Positions 24,073 to 32,477 of a stretch of 64,000 nucleotides of DNA are shown here, one piece after another. The stretch lies in the NCBI GenBank assembly GCA_902628605.1, contig CACONV010000001.1, forward strand, positions 11,101 to 75,100. The letters are read 5' to 3'. Each line of letters starts with the position of its first letter. Position 1 is the stretch's first letter. Both the position numbers and the translations under genes were made by a program. This DNA comes from an uncultured Bacteroidota bacterium. GTDB lineage: Bacteria > Bacteroidota > Bacteroidia > Flavobacteriales > Flavobacteriaceae. The notes beneath the pieces are model-generated. The model searched no databases. It saw only the letters and a list, made by a program, of their open reading frames with translations, and was not told the origin of the DNA.

Positions 24073-24516
24073 ATGGACATTTATGAAATTTGTTTTTTAT
24101 TGTCAACTTTTTGGGTTGGGCCATTTTGGTTTGCGATGCTTATTAATCCCCGAGAAGAAAAGACCAAAAGAATGTTGAAAGGGCCTTGGTTTTATCTTGG
24201 ACCAATTATAATTTGGTATTTTTTGATGGCCCTCAATCCACAAGGTTTAATTGATCTAGCAGGAGGTAGTAACAATGACGAAGGGTTTCTAATTGGTCTA
24301 GCTAATGCTTTAGCTACTAAGCCTGGGGTGACTGCAACTTGGGCTCATATGGTAGCCGGGGATTTTTTTGTGACTAGATGGATTTGGTTAAAATGTATTG
24401 AAAATAATGCAAATAAATGGATTATGAGATTGTCAATCTTTTTTGGAGTAATGCTTATGCCGATTGGGCTTGCCATCTATGCAATTTTTGTTCCGAGTAA
24501 ATCTAAAATCAATTAA
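24073..24516 (+). CDS. ABA4-like (DUF4281) membrane protein
   Basis: A 147-residue inner-membrane protein with four predicted helices. It has the features of the ABA4-like family: FLLSTFWVGPFWFAMLINP near the N-terminus, then GPWFYLGPIIIWYFLMAL, TWAHMVAGDFFVTRWIWLKC, where the family has an A-G-D-[LF]-F-V-x-R-W motif, and MRLSIFFGVMLMPIGLAIYA. The plant member (neoxanthin-deficient 1/ABA4) is needed for carotenoid epoxide conversion, but the bacterial role is unknown. It follows the oxidoreductase gene by 11 bases and overlaps the convergent cysteine synthase-like gene by four. Confidence 0.85.
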   Translation: MDIYEICFLLSTFWVGPFWFAMLINPREEKTKRMLKGPWFYLGPIIIWYFLMALNPQGLIDLAGGSNNDEGFLIGLANALATKPGVTATWAHMVAGDFFVTRWIWLKCIENNANKWIMRLSIFFGVMLMPIGLAIYAIFVPSKSKIN

Positions 24517-25436
24517 TTATCAAAAAGTCCCTCGGATAGATATTTGAGACCTGTGTCGCATGCAACAGCTACAACTTTGGATGATGGCCCTAGTTTTTTT
24601 GATATTTGAATAGCTGCTGCTACGTTCATTCCGCTTGAAGTACCACAAAAAATCCCCTCTTTTGTAGCTAGATCTCTTGAAGTTTGTCTTGCAAGAGATT
24701 CATCTATTGTCATAACACTGTCAACTAATTTTGGATCATAAATTGCTGGTACAAAGCCAAGCCCAACTCCTTCCACGTTGTGTGATCCTTTAATTCCTTT
24801 AGACAACACTGGAGAGCTAGAAGGTTCAATTGCAATAATTTTGGATTTAGATTGAGCTTTTTTAAAAGCTTTAGCAATCCCCATCAGGGTCCCAGCTGTA
24901 CCAATCGTGTCGCAAACAGCGTTGATGTTTCCTTTTACTTGCTTTAAAATTTCTTCTCCCAATGGGATAAAACCCTTTATTACATCATAGTTTTGAAGTT
25001 GGTTTGTGAAAAATGTATTGGATTCTCTTGAAATATTTTGTGCTGTTTTTACCATTTCATTTATCAATTCTTTAGTTATTTTTCCATCTTTACTTTTTAA
25101 TACTTTTACCTCAGCACCCATTGATTTCATTAAATCAATTTTTTCTTTCCCAAAAACATCTGCAGTGATTAATTTAAACCGATATCCCTTTAAAGAACAA
25201 ACAAATGCTAATCCTGCTCCTGTGCTGCCTCCAGAATACTCAACAACAGTCATCCCTTTTTTTAAAAATCCTTTTTTTTCTGCCCCTTCAATCATAGCTA
25301 ATGCCATTCTGTCTTTTTTTGAACCTGTTGGATTGTAAGCCTCAAGTTTTACATAAATTTCACCACACCCTCCCTTAGGTAGGTTCTGAAGTTTAACTAT
25401 TGGAGTGTTCCCTATTGTTTCTAAAATGTTACTCAC
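24513..25436 (-). CDS. Cysteine synthase family PLP enzyme
   Basis: A 307-residue fold-type II PLP enzyme. The N-terminus is ILETIGNTPIVKLQNLP. The PLP Lys lies in NPTGSKKDRMALAM (second Lys). YSGGSTGAGLAFVC is the substrate Ser/Asn loop. The phosphate cradle is GTAGTLMG, where most family members have GTGGT. FCGTSSGMNVAAA is near the end. It would make cysteine from O-acetylserine and sulfide, or act as a related beta-replacement enzyme. Neither cysE nor a sulfate-assimilation gene is near, so CysK and CysM cannot be told apart. The sulfatase island around it is suggestive, since released sulfate could feed cysteine synthesis. Confidence 0.9.
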   Translation of the reverse strand: MSNILETIGNTPIVKLQNLPKGGCGEIYVKLEAYNPTGSKKDRMALAMIEGAEKKGFLKKGMTVVEYSGGSTGAGLAFVCSLKGYRFKLITADVFGKEKIDLMKSMGAEVKVLKSKDGKITKELINEMVKTAQNISRESNTFFTNQLQNYDVIKGFIPLGEEILKQVKGNINAVCDTIGTAGTLMGIAKAFKKAQSKSKIIAIEPSSSPVLSKGIKGSHNVEGVGLGFVPAIYDPKLVDSVMTIDESLARQTSRDLATKEGIFCGTSSGMNVAAAIQISKKLGPSSKVVAVACDTGLKYLSEGLFDN

Positions 25437-25494
25437 AAACTAAAATTAATTAATTTAACTCTTTAAATTTAAGGATAACTTTGTAAGTTCCTGT

Positions 25495-26994
25495 ATGAGA
25501 AAATTCTTTCTGTTTTTTATTCTTCTTTTTTGTAGTTGTACAAGTTCATATAAAAAAATTAAAGTTGGTAGTAAAAACCCTAACATCATAATTATTTACA
25601 TGGATGATCTGGGCTACGGTGATGTTAGTTCTTATGGGAAAGGAATTTTAAAAACTCCAAACATTGATAAATTGGCAAATGGTGGATTAAAATTCTTAAA
25701 TGGATACTCATCTTCTGCCACATGCACACCAAGTAGGTATGCAATGCTAACTGGAAAATATCCTTGGAGAAATCCCAGGGCTAAAATAATTACTGGTGGT
25801 TCTCTTATAATAGACACTACCGAAATAACTCTGCCAAAAATGCTCAAAACTAACGGTTACAAAACTGGAATTGTAGGAAAATGGCATCTAGGTTTGGGAG
25901 AAGATAAGATCAACTACAACACAATTATTTCTCCTGGACCAAATGAAATTGGGTTTGATTATTCATACATTTTAGCTGATACTCAAGATAGAGTCCCCTG
26001 TGTTTACATAGAAAATGGAAGAGTTGTAGGACTAGATTCTAATGATCCAATAAATGTAAATTTTGATAAAGACGATTATGGCTTGCCAACGGGGCTAAAA
26101 AATCCTGAGCTTACAACTATGAGATGGCATCACGGTCATAATGGGTCAATAGTTAACAGTATTCCTAGAATTGGATTTATGGAAGGTGGAAACAAGGCTA
26201 GATGGATAGACCAGAACATGGCAGATACCTTTTTAATTAAAGCAAAAGAGTACGTAATTGAAAATAAAGATGAACCTTTCTTCCTTTTTTATTCTCTACA
26301 ACAACCGCACGTTCCTAGAACACCCAATCCTAGGTTTGTTGGAAAATCTGGAATGGGACCCAGAGGAGATGTAATTATTGAGGCTGATTGGTGCATAGGT
26401 GAAATATATAAAACTCTAAATGACAATAAACTATTGGAAAACACATTGATTATTTTTTCAAGTGATAATGGACCAGTTCTTAATGACGGTTATTATGATT
26501 ATGCTGTTGAAATGCTTGGTGATCATACACCGTCTGGGGGTCTACGGGGGGGTAAATACAGTTTATTTGAGGCGGGTACAAAGGTACCTTTTGTTGCTTA
26601 TTGGAAAGATAAAATTAAGTCGGGTGTGTCGGATCAAATAATTTCTCAAATAGACTTATTCAACTCTATTTCTAAAATGATTGACTCTGATATTAAAACT
26701 GAAGATGGTAATGATTTTTCAAATCTAATATTAAACAATACCGGAAAGGGACGGAACGACCTTGTAATAGAGGCTATGGGAAGAACCGCTTACAGAAATA
26801 AAGAATGGGTGATGATTCCACCTTATAAAGGTCGAAAAATTGCAAAAAATGTTCAAATAGAACTTGGTAATTCAACTGACTACATGCTGTTTAACTTGGA
26901 AAAAGACCCGTACCAAAAAAACAACTTAGCTAAGGAAAAACCTGAAAAGTTAAAATTTATGATTTCAAGTTTTGATAAAATCAAAAGATATTAA
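25495..26994 (+). CDS. Type I sulfatase (lipoprotein), CTPSR active site
   Basis: A 499-residue sulfatase with a lipoprotein signal (LLFCSCTSSYKK). The metal ligands are in YMDDLGYGDVSSYGKG. The formylglycine motif is CTPSRYAMLTGKYPWR (near 80-90). GIVGKWHLGLGED and QQPHVPRTPNPRFVG follow, then SSDNGPVLNDGYYDYAVEML with LGDHTPSGGLRGGKYSL. Length and order are normal. It lies divergent to the cysteine synthase-like gene and convergent with the serine hydrolase gene at 27001 (six bases apart). The ester it cleaves is unknown. Confidence 0.93.
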   Translation: MRKFFLFFILLFCSCTSSYKKIKVGSKNPNIIIIYMDDLGYGDVSSYGKGILKTPNIDKLANGGLKFLNGYSSSATCTPSRYAMLTGKYPWRNPRAKIITGGSLIIDTTEITLPKMLKTNGYKTGIVGKWHLGLGEDKINYNTIISPGPNEIGFDYSYILADTQDRVPCVYIENGRVVGLDSNDPINVNFDKDDYGLPTGLKNPELTTMRWHHGHNGSIVNSIPRIGFMEGGNKARWIDQNMADTFLIKAKEYVIENKDEPFFLFYSLQQPHVPRTPNPRFVGKSGMGPRGDVIIEADWCIGEIYKTLNDNKLLENTLIIFSSDNGPVLNDGYYDYAVEMLGDHTPSGGLRGGKYSLFEAGTKVPFVAYWKDKIKSGVSDQIISQIDLFNSISKMIDSDIKTEDGNDFSNLILNNTGKGRNDLVIEAMGRTAYRNKEWVMIPPYKGRKIAKNVQIELGNSTDYMLFNLEKDPYQKNNLAKEKPEKLKFMISSFDKIKRY

Positions 26995-27000
26995 TTTTTC

Positions 27001-28161
27001 CTAGGGATGACTTTCAAGTACAAGCCTTATAAACTCTCCAACTTTACTTGGTTCTATCCATCTTGTAACTACAACGATTTTTTTATCTGGAATCACAACT
27101 ATGTAATTCCCTCCAAATCCAGCAGCATAGAAGACATTTTCAGGAACTCCCTCCCAGTATCTTGAAGTCCCTTTTTTGTTAAGCCACCACATGTAACCAT
27201 AACTTATGTTAGCAGGTGAGGAACTAGTGGCCTTTTTAATCCACGATTCACTAATTAGTTTTTTCCCTTTCCATATCCCATTATTTAAAAAAAGTAATCC
27301 AAAGCGTGCATGATCTTCTGTACTAATAAAAACTCCACCACCTGAGTGCCCACCTCCCGATACGGACTGAACTCGGTTCCCATCTATTTCCACCCATGAA
27401 TTTTTGTAACCATACCATCTCCAGGAAGTTGAGGCTCCAATTGGGTCCATTATAAATCTTTTAAGGATTTTGGGCAAGGGTTCTCTCCACACATGAAGTA
27501 AAGAATAGGCTAAAAGATTTACTCTCACATCATTATATTCATACTTTGTCCCAGGGGTCGTGTATAATCTATTTTTCCAATCATCAATTTCGCCTTCCTC
27601 CGGTGGCCTGTCAGCCCAATCATGTAAACCCCATAATGTTCCAGACCAATCAGATGATTGATTTAATAGATGTTCCCAGGTTATCTGACTATTATGCTTT
27701 CCATCAAAAGAATTGTCCCAAACTAAATTTTTAACTATATCCGTTGGTTTAAATAATCCACGATCTACCGCAAGACCTGCGACAGTTGAAAGGTAGCTTT
27801 TGGTCACACTAAATGTCATATCTACTCTTTTTGTGTCCCCCCAAGATGCAATTTGGTAGCCATTTTTTAAAATTATTCCAGAAGGAACTCCTCTTTTCTT
27901 TGTTGGACCGAGAATTTGATGATATGGCTCCTTCGAAAAGCCCTTAAGTATGGCAATTCTCAAATCTTTTTCTCCAGAATATTCATTTAATTCAGCAAAT
28001 GAAATAGCTTTTGATAATTTACTTAAACTAATATCATATTCTTTAGGATCTTTATTTTCCCATTTAGAGTTAGCAGCTGGAAAATAAATTTGTCCTACAC
28101 TGAGGTAACATGAAAAAATTGAAAATAAAATGCAAACTTTATGCGATGAGAGGTTTTTCAT
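27001..28161 (-). CDS. Exported serine hydrolase (beta-lactamase/DD-peptidase fold)
   Basis: A 386-residue exported protein of the serine beta-lactamase-like family. The catalytic S-x-x-K is SVTK in MTFSVTKSYLSTVAG (near residue 143). The Tyr motif is YEYND (Y-x-N). A third motif, HSGGG, takes the place of K-T-G. Other family segments are WEHLLNQSSDWSGTLWG, FIMDPIGASTSWRWYGY and FGLLFLNNGIWKGKKL. Such enzymes hydrolyse esters or peptides. In sulfatase and PUL regions they often act as esterases, but that is inference here. No His-Asp triad is needed by this fold. Confidence 0.9.
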   Translation of the reverse strand: MKNLSSHKVCILFSIFSCYLSVGQIYFPAANSKWENKDPKEYDISLSKLSKAISFAELNEYSGEKDLRIAILKGFSKEPYHQILGPTKKRGVPSGIILKNGYQIASWGDTKRVDMTFSVTKSYLSTVAGLAVDRGLFKPTDIVKNLVWDNSFDGKHNSQITWEHLLNQSSDWSGTLWGLHDWADRPPEEGEIDDWKNRLYTTPGTKYEYNDVRVNLLAYSLLHVWREPLPKILKRFIMDPIGASTSWRWYGYKNSWVEIDGNRVQSVSGGGHSGGGVFISTEDHARFGLLFLNNGIWKGKKLISESWIKKATSSSPANISYGYMWWLNKKGTSRYWEGVPENVFYAAGFGGNYIVVIPDKKIVVVTRWIEPSKVGEFIRLVLESHP

Positions 28162-28232
28162 TAGGCTTTAAATTTAATAATATTTAGGGTTTTTAACAGT
28201 TTATTCGTAATATAATAGTAGTATCAATTAAG

Positions 28233-29741
28233 ATGAACATTCAATTTCGTTGCTTATCAATTTTATTATTTTCACTCTTTATTTTGTTACATGGTTGTGT
28301 TAAAGACAAAGAGCAAAAAAAGAAACCTAATGTTATTCTAATTTTAGCAGATGACCTAGGTTGGACTGACCCATCATTTATGGGTTCCAAATATTATCAA
28401 ACTCCAAATATTGACAGACTAGCAGAGAGTGGATTAACTTTTTTTAATGCTTATTCATCTGCCGCAAATTGCTCACCGAGTAGGGCTACATTGCTATCTG
28501 GCAAATATCCAACTGACCACAAAATTTTTACAGTTGGAATTTCAGAAAGAGGGAATAAAAAAACCAGAAAATTAATTCCAGCAAAAAATGATACAATTAT
28601 AAAAGAACATTTTTTTTTAATGCCAGAAATGTTTAAAAGTATGGGGTATAAAACCGGTCATTTTGGGAAATGGCATTTAGGGCCAAAAGGATATTATCCC
28701 GAACAAAACGGTTTTGACGTAAACTTTGGCGGATACGAAAATGGAGGCCCAGGGAAGGGGGGGTATTTTTCTCCCTACAACAATCCAAAAATAGAAGATG
28801 GCCCAAAAGGTGAATATTTGACAGACCGCATTGGGAATGAAGTGATAAAATTTATTAGTGAAAATCAAAAAAGGAAATTTTTTGCCTATGTCCCATTTTA
28901 TTCTGTCCACACACCGATTGAAGCAAAGAAAGAATATGAGAAAAGTTTCCAAAAAAACGTGGGTGACCAATATCATAATAGGCCAGATTTTGCCGCAATG
29001 ATCCAATCCCTAGACGAAAATGTTGGAAAAATTATAGACAAAATCGAAGAATTAAATTTGACGGAAAACACACTTATTATCTTCACTTCGGACAATGGTG
29101 GGGTTAGAGCTATCTCAAATCAGTTTCCCCTTAGAGCCGGAAAAGGTTCTTATTACGAGGGGGGAATAAAAGTGCCGTTAATCTTTTCATGGAAAAAAGT
29201 AATTAAAAAGAAAAGTAAATCTTACGAGAGGGTTTCAAATATTGACTTTTATCCAACCATTAAAAAAATTATTGGTTATGAAAACAAAATTGAATTAGAA
29301 GGGCAAGATCTTAGCCCTATTTTTGTAAATAGAAAATTAAAAGAAAGATCTCTTTTCTTCCATTTTCCAATTTATCTCGAGCCATATAATGTTTACAAAG
29401 ATAATGCTAGAGATCCCCTTTTTAGGACAAAACCAGGATCGGTAATTATAAAAAATAATTGGAAATTACATCACTACTTTGAAGATGACTCTCTAGAGCT
29501 TTATAATCTAAAAGAGGATATATCCGAGTCTAAAAATACTGCTAGAAAAAACAAAAAAATAGCAGCTGAACTTTATGAGGAATTGAATAATTGGAGAAAA
29601 TTAAATAGAGCTTATATCCCTAAAAAAAAGAACCCATATTATGACAAGATGTTTGTTGATAGTTTGCTAAATTTAATAAGTAACAAAAAAATAAAAGGTA
29701 AGATTCCAGCTAACTTAAAATTATCTAAGTTTTATAAATGA
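28233..29741 (+). CDS. Type I sulfatase (lipoprotein), CSPSR active site
   Basis: A 502-residue sulfatase with a lipoprotein signal (LFILLHGC). The active site is CSPSRATLLSGKYPT, with ILADDLGWTDPSFMG before it. Then come GHFGKWHLGPKGYYPEQNGF and YVPFYSVHTPIEAKKEYE, TSDNGGVRAISNQFPLRAGK and EGGIKVPLIFSW. The C-terminal part is highly basic (RAYIPKKKNPYYDKM). It overlaps the next sulfatase gene by four bases (ATGA). The two are thus translationally coupled and probably act on one substrate in sequence. Confidence 0.93.
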   Translation: MNIQFRCLSILLFSLFILLHGCVKDKEQKKKPNVILILADDLGWTDPSFMGSKYYQTPNIDRLAESGLTFFNAYSSAANCSPSRATLLSGKYPTDHKIFTVGISERGNKKTRKLIPAKNDTIIKEHFFLMPEMFKSMGYKTGHFGKWHLGPKGYYPEQNGFDVNFGGYENGGPGKGGYFSPYNNPKIEDGPKGEYLTDRIGNEVIKFISENQKRKFFAYVPFYSVHTPIEAKKEYEKSFQKNVGDQYHNRPDFAAMIQSLDENVGKIIDKIEELNLTENTLIIFTSDNGGVRAISNQFPLRAGKGSYYEGGIKVPLIFSWKKVIKKKSKSYERVSNIDFYPTIKKIIGYENKIELEGQDLSPIFVNRKLKERSLFFHFPIYLEPYNVYKDNARDPLFRTKPGSVIIKNNWKLHHYFEDDSLELYNLKEDISESKNTARKNKKIAAELYEELNNWRKLNRAYIPKKKNPYYDKMFVDSLLNLISNKKIKGKIPANLKLSKFYK

Positions 29742-31273
29742 AAATAAAGACTATTTGTACAACTTTATTCGCCTTATTCCTTTTATCATGTAGCGAAGAA
29801 AAGAATTTAAAAAATTTACCCAACATAATATTTATTTTGGCAGATGATCTTGGATATGGAGAGATTGGAGTTTTCGGACAAAAAATTATTGAAACGCCAA
29901 ACATAGACAATCTTGCTAAAAGTGGAATTATTTTAACAAATCACTACAGTGGGTCTCCTGTCTGTGCTCCAGCAAGAGCAGTTCTTTTAACTGGGCTACA
30001 CACTGGTCATAATCCTATAAGAGGAAATGATGAATGGAAAGAAAGAGGAAATGTGAAAAGTTTCGAGGCCATGCTCAAGGATCCAAAACTTGAAGGACAA
30101 AGACCTCTTCCAGACTCTATACAAACCGTCGCAAATTATTTAAATTCAAATGGTTATAAAACTGGAATGATTGGTAAATGGGGACTCGGTGCTCCAAACA
30201 CAAACAGTGTTCCTAACAAAAAAGGCTTTGATTTTTTCTATGGCTACAATTGTCAAAGGCAAGCACATACTTTGTATCCTACTCACTTGTGGATAAATAA
30301 TAAAAGACACATGCTAAAAAATAAAATAGTTGATAAAGGGCCGCTATTAGATAGCATGAACCCAAATAATTCTATTAGTTATAAACCTTATAATCAAACT
30401 GATTATGCTCCTGCATTAATGCACAAAGAGGCCTTAAATTTTATTGAACGGAATAGAAATAATAATTTTTTTCTTTATTATGCGAGTCCACTCCCTCACC
30501 TTCCTCTTCAAGCGCCTGAAAAGTGGGTTAATTATTATAGAAATAAAATTGGAGATGAAGAGCCTTACCTTGGAGAAAGTGGGTATTTCCCTAATCAATA
30601 TCCTAAAGCCACCTATGCTGCTATGATTTCATATTTAGACGAGCAAGTGGGCGAAATGGTTGATAAGTTAAAAAACATAGGTGCGCTTGATAACACCCTT
30701 ATAATTTTCACAAGCGATAATGGTCCAACACATGTAAGTCAGGTTGACATTGATTTTTTTAATAGTACAGGTATTTTTGTTAACTCTAAAAAAACTGTCA
30801 AAGGTAGTCTAAATGAGGGGGGTATAAGGGTCCCAACAATTGCCTCTTGGCCGAAAAAGATCAAAGCTGGTGTCAAGTCTAGCCATCCAAGTATCTTTTA
30901 TGATTTTTTTGCTACCGTTGCTGATATTATTGGTAATCCTTTACCTTACCCAATAGATGGTATAAGTTATTTACCAACCCTCGTTGGTGGTAAGCAACTA
31001 AAACATGATTACTTGTATTGGGAGTTTCCAGAGAAACAATACAAGGGTCAGCAGGCTGTTAGAAAAAACAAGTGGAAAGGAATACGGAAGAATTTGTTAT
31101 CTGGAGACTCAAAACTCCAACTATATAACTTAGATAATGATCCACAAGAAATTGTCGATTTGTCTGAAATTTATCCTGATACAGTCGCTGACCTAATGTT
31201 AGTTTTGAAAAAAGCTCATGTAAAAGCCTCATTGGAAAAATTTAATATGTCCATCTTGGATAAAACAAAATAA
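29738..31273 (+). CDS. Type I sulfatase (lipoprotein), CAPAR active site
   Basis: A 511-residue sulfatase with a lipoprotein signal (LFALFLLSCSEEKN). The active-site motif is CAPARAVLLTGLHTGH, so the usual Ser after Pro is Ala, an accepted variant of C-x-P-x-R. GMIGKWGLGAPNTNSVPNKK has Gly where most sulfatases have His-Leu (KWHLG). PLPHLPLQAPEKWV and TSDNGPTHVSQVDIDFF follow, and EGGIRVPTIASWP is present. The KWGLG change is worth noting, because the His of KWHLG binds the sulfate in many sulfatases. It starts within the end of the sulfatase gene upstream. Confidence 0.92.
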   Translation: MKIKTICTTLFALFLLSCSEEKNLKNLPNIIFILADDLGYGEIGVFGQKIIETPNIDNLAKSGIILTNHYSGSPVCAPARAVLLTGLHTGHNPIRGNDEWKERGNVKSFEAMLKDPKLEGQRPLPDSIQTVANYLNSNGYKTGMIGKWGLGAPNTNSVPNKKGFDFFYGYNCQRQAHTLYPTHLWINNKRHMLKNKIVDKGPLLDSMNPNNSISYKPYNQTDYAPALMHKEALNFIERNRNNNFFLYYASPLPHLPLQAPEKWVNYYRNKIGDEEPYLGESGYFPNQYPKATYAAMISYLDEQVGEMVDKLKNIGALDNTLIIFTSDNGPTHVSQVDIDFFNSTGIFVNSKKTVKGSLNEGGIRVPTIASWPKKIKAGVKSSHPSIFYDFFATVADIIGNPLPYPIDGISYLPTLVGGKQLKHDYLYWEFPEKQYKGQQAVRKNKWKGIRKNLLSGDSKLQLYNLDNDPQEIVDLSEIYPDTVADLMLVLKKAHVKASLEKFNMSILDKTK

Positions 31274-31356
31274 TTATTCTTTCCATATGACACTATTTTT
31301 ACCATATTTTAGATAGAAAATTGTGAGGACAAATTTTAGTAGTTAAAAATATAGAA

Positions 31357-32436
31357 TCACATTGCATCAACAACCGTTCTAAAACCAGCATGAATTGAAC
31401 TTGTGTCGGGAGATGACTTCATTCTCATTGAATTTCTATAACCTGTACAATAAGATTTATTACATAAAAAACTCCCCCCGCGCATTATTTTTTTTGGAAG
31501 GTAGGGCTCATTTGGGTCATAACTAGTTGGCGGCCCTACAGGGTTGTCCGCAACTTCATATTGGAAGAGTTTGTAATAGTCAAAAGTGTACCAGTCATAA
31601 CACCATTCCCACACATTCCCAGATATGTCATATAATCCAAATTTGTTTGGAGGATAACTTCTAACGGGAGCCAAAAATTCAAATTTATCCTCCATTGTAT
31701 TTTTGTAAGGAAACGTACCGTCCCAAGTATTTGCATAAGTGGGAATATATGGATCGTCCCCCCATGAAAATAGTGAGTTTTCTACACCTCCTCTTGAGGC
31801 ATATTCCCATTCTGCTTCAGTGGGGAGCCTCTTCCCAGCCCATTTACAGTAGGCTTGTGCATCAATCCAACTAATGTGGACAACAGGGTAATTATCTTTA
31901 CCCTCAATTGAACTTCCAGGGCCCCAAGGTTTTTTCCAATTAGCACCTTTTGATAATTTCCACCACTGAGAGTAGTTGTCTAAACTGACAGGTGAAGACG
32001 TATAATTAAAACATAGTGATGATGGAGACAAAAGACTATCGTGGGGTTTAGGAATGTTTGGGGGTAAATCCTTCTTCATTTCATCCCAATCAATTTTTTT
32101 TTCTGCTGTAGTTACATAACCTGTTTCATCAACAAATTTTTTGAATTGAGAATTGGTTACTTCAGTTTCATCAATCCAAAATGAATTAATTTTTACTTTA
32201 TGCTTAGGGTATTCGTCTTCAAAACCATCATTGTTATCCGCACCCATGTTAAATGTCCCTGATGGAATGAGAACCATTCCTCTTACTAGCAGAAAATCTT
32301 CCTTTGATTTAACTTGTGAAACAATTTTGGTTTTGTTTTTTACAACATGATTTCTATCATTTGTTTGATTATTTGAACATCCAGATAGAACAAAAAACAA
32401 AAAAAAGAATAGTATTACCGATGGCACTCTTTTCAT
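31357..32436 (-). CDS. Formylglycine-generating enzyme, predicted lipoprotein
   Basis: A 359-residue SUMF1-family protein that looks like a true formylglycine-generating enzyme. LIPSGTFNMGADNNDGFEDE, VKINSFWIDETEVTNSQFKK, GKRLPTEAEWEYASRGG, GLYDISGNVWEWCYDWY and the active-site region SFLCNKSYCTGYRNSM are present. The two active-site Cys in the C-x4-C pattern (Cys325, Cys330) match Cys336 and Cys341 of the human enzyme. The N-terminus is a lipoprotein signal (FFLFFVLSGCSNNQ). Maturation of the nearby sulfatases would then occur outside the cytoplasm, after export. The gene is divergent to one sulfatase and convergent with another. Confidence 0.92.
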   Translation of the reverse strand: MKRVPSVILFFFLFFVLSGCSNNQTNDRNHVVKNKTKIVSQVKSKEDFLLVRGMVLIPSGTFNMGADNNDGFEDEYPKHKVKINSFWIDETEVTNSQFKKFVDETGYVTTAEKKIDWDEMKKDLPPNIPKPHDSLLSPSSLCFNYTSSPVSLDNYSQWWKLSKGANWKKPWGPGSSIEGKDNYPVVHISWIDAQAYCKWAGKRLPTEAEWEYASRGGVENSLFSWGDDPYIPTYANTWDGTFPYKNTMEDKFEFLAPVRSYPPNKFGLYDISGNVWEWCYDWYTFDYYKLFQYEVADNPVGPPTSYDPNEPYLPKKIMRGGSFLCNKSYCTGYRNSMRMKSSPDTSSIHAGFRTVVDAM

Positions 32437-32477
32437 TTTAAATTTTTATTTTTAATACTATAATTTAATAATTATAT

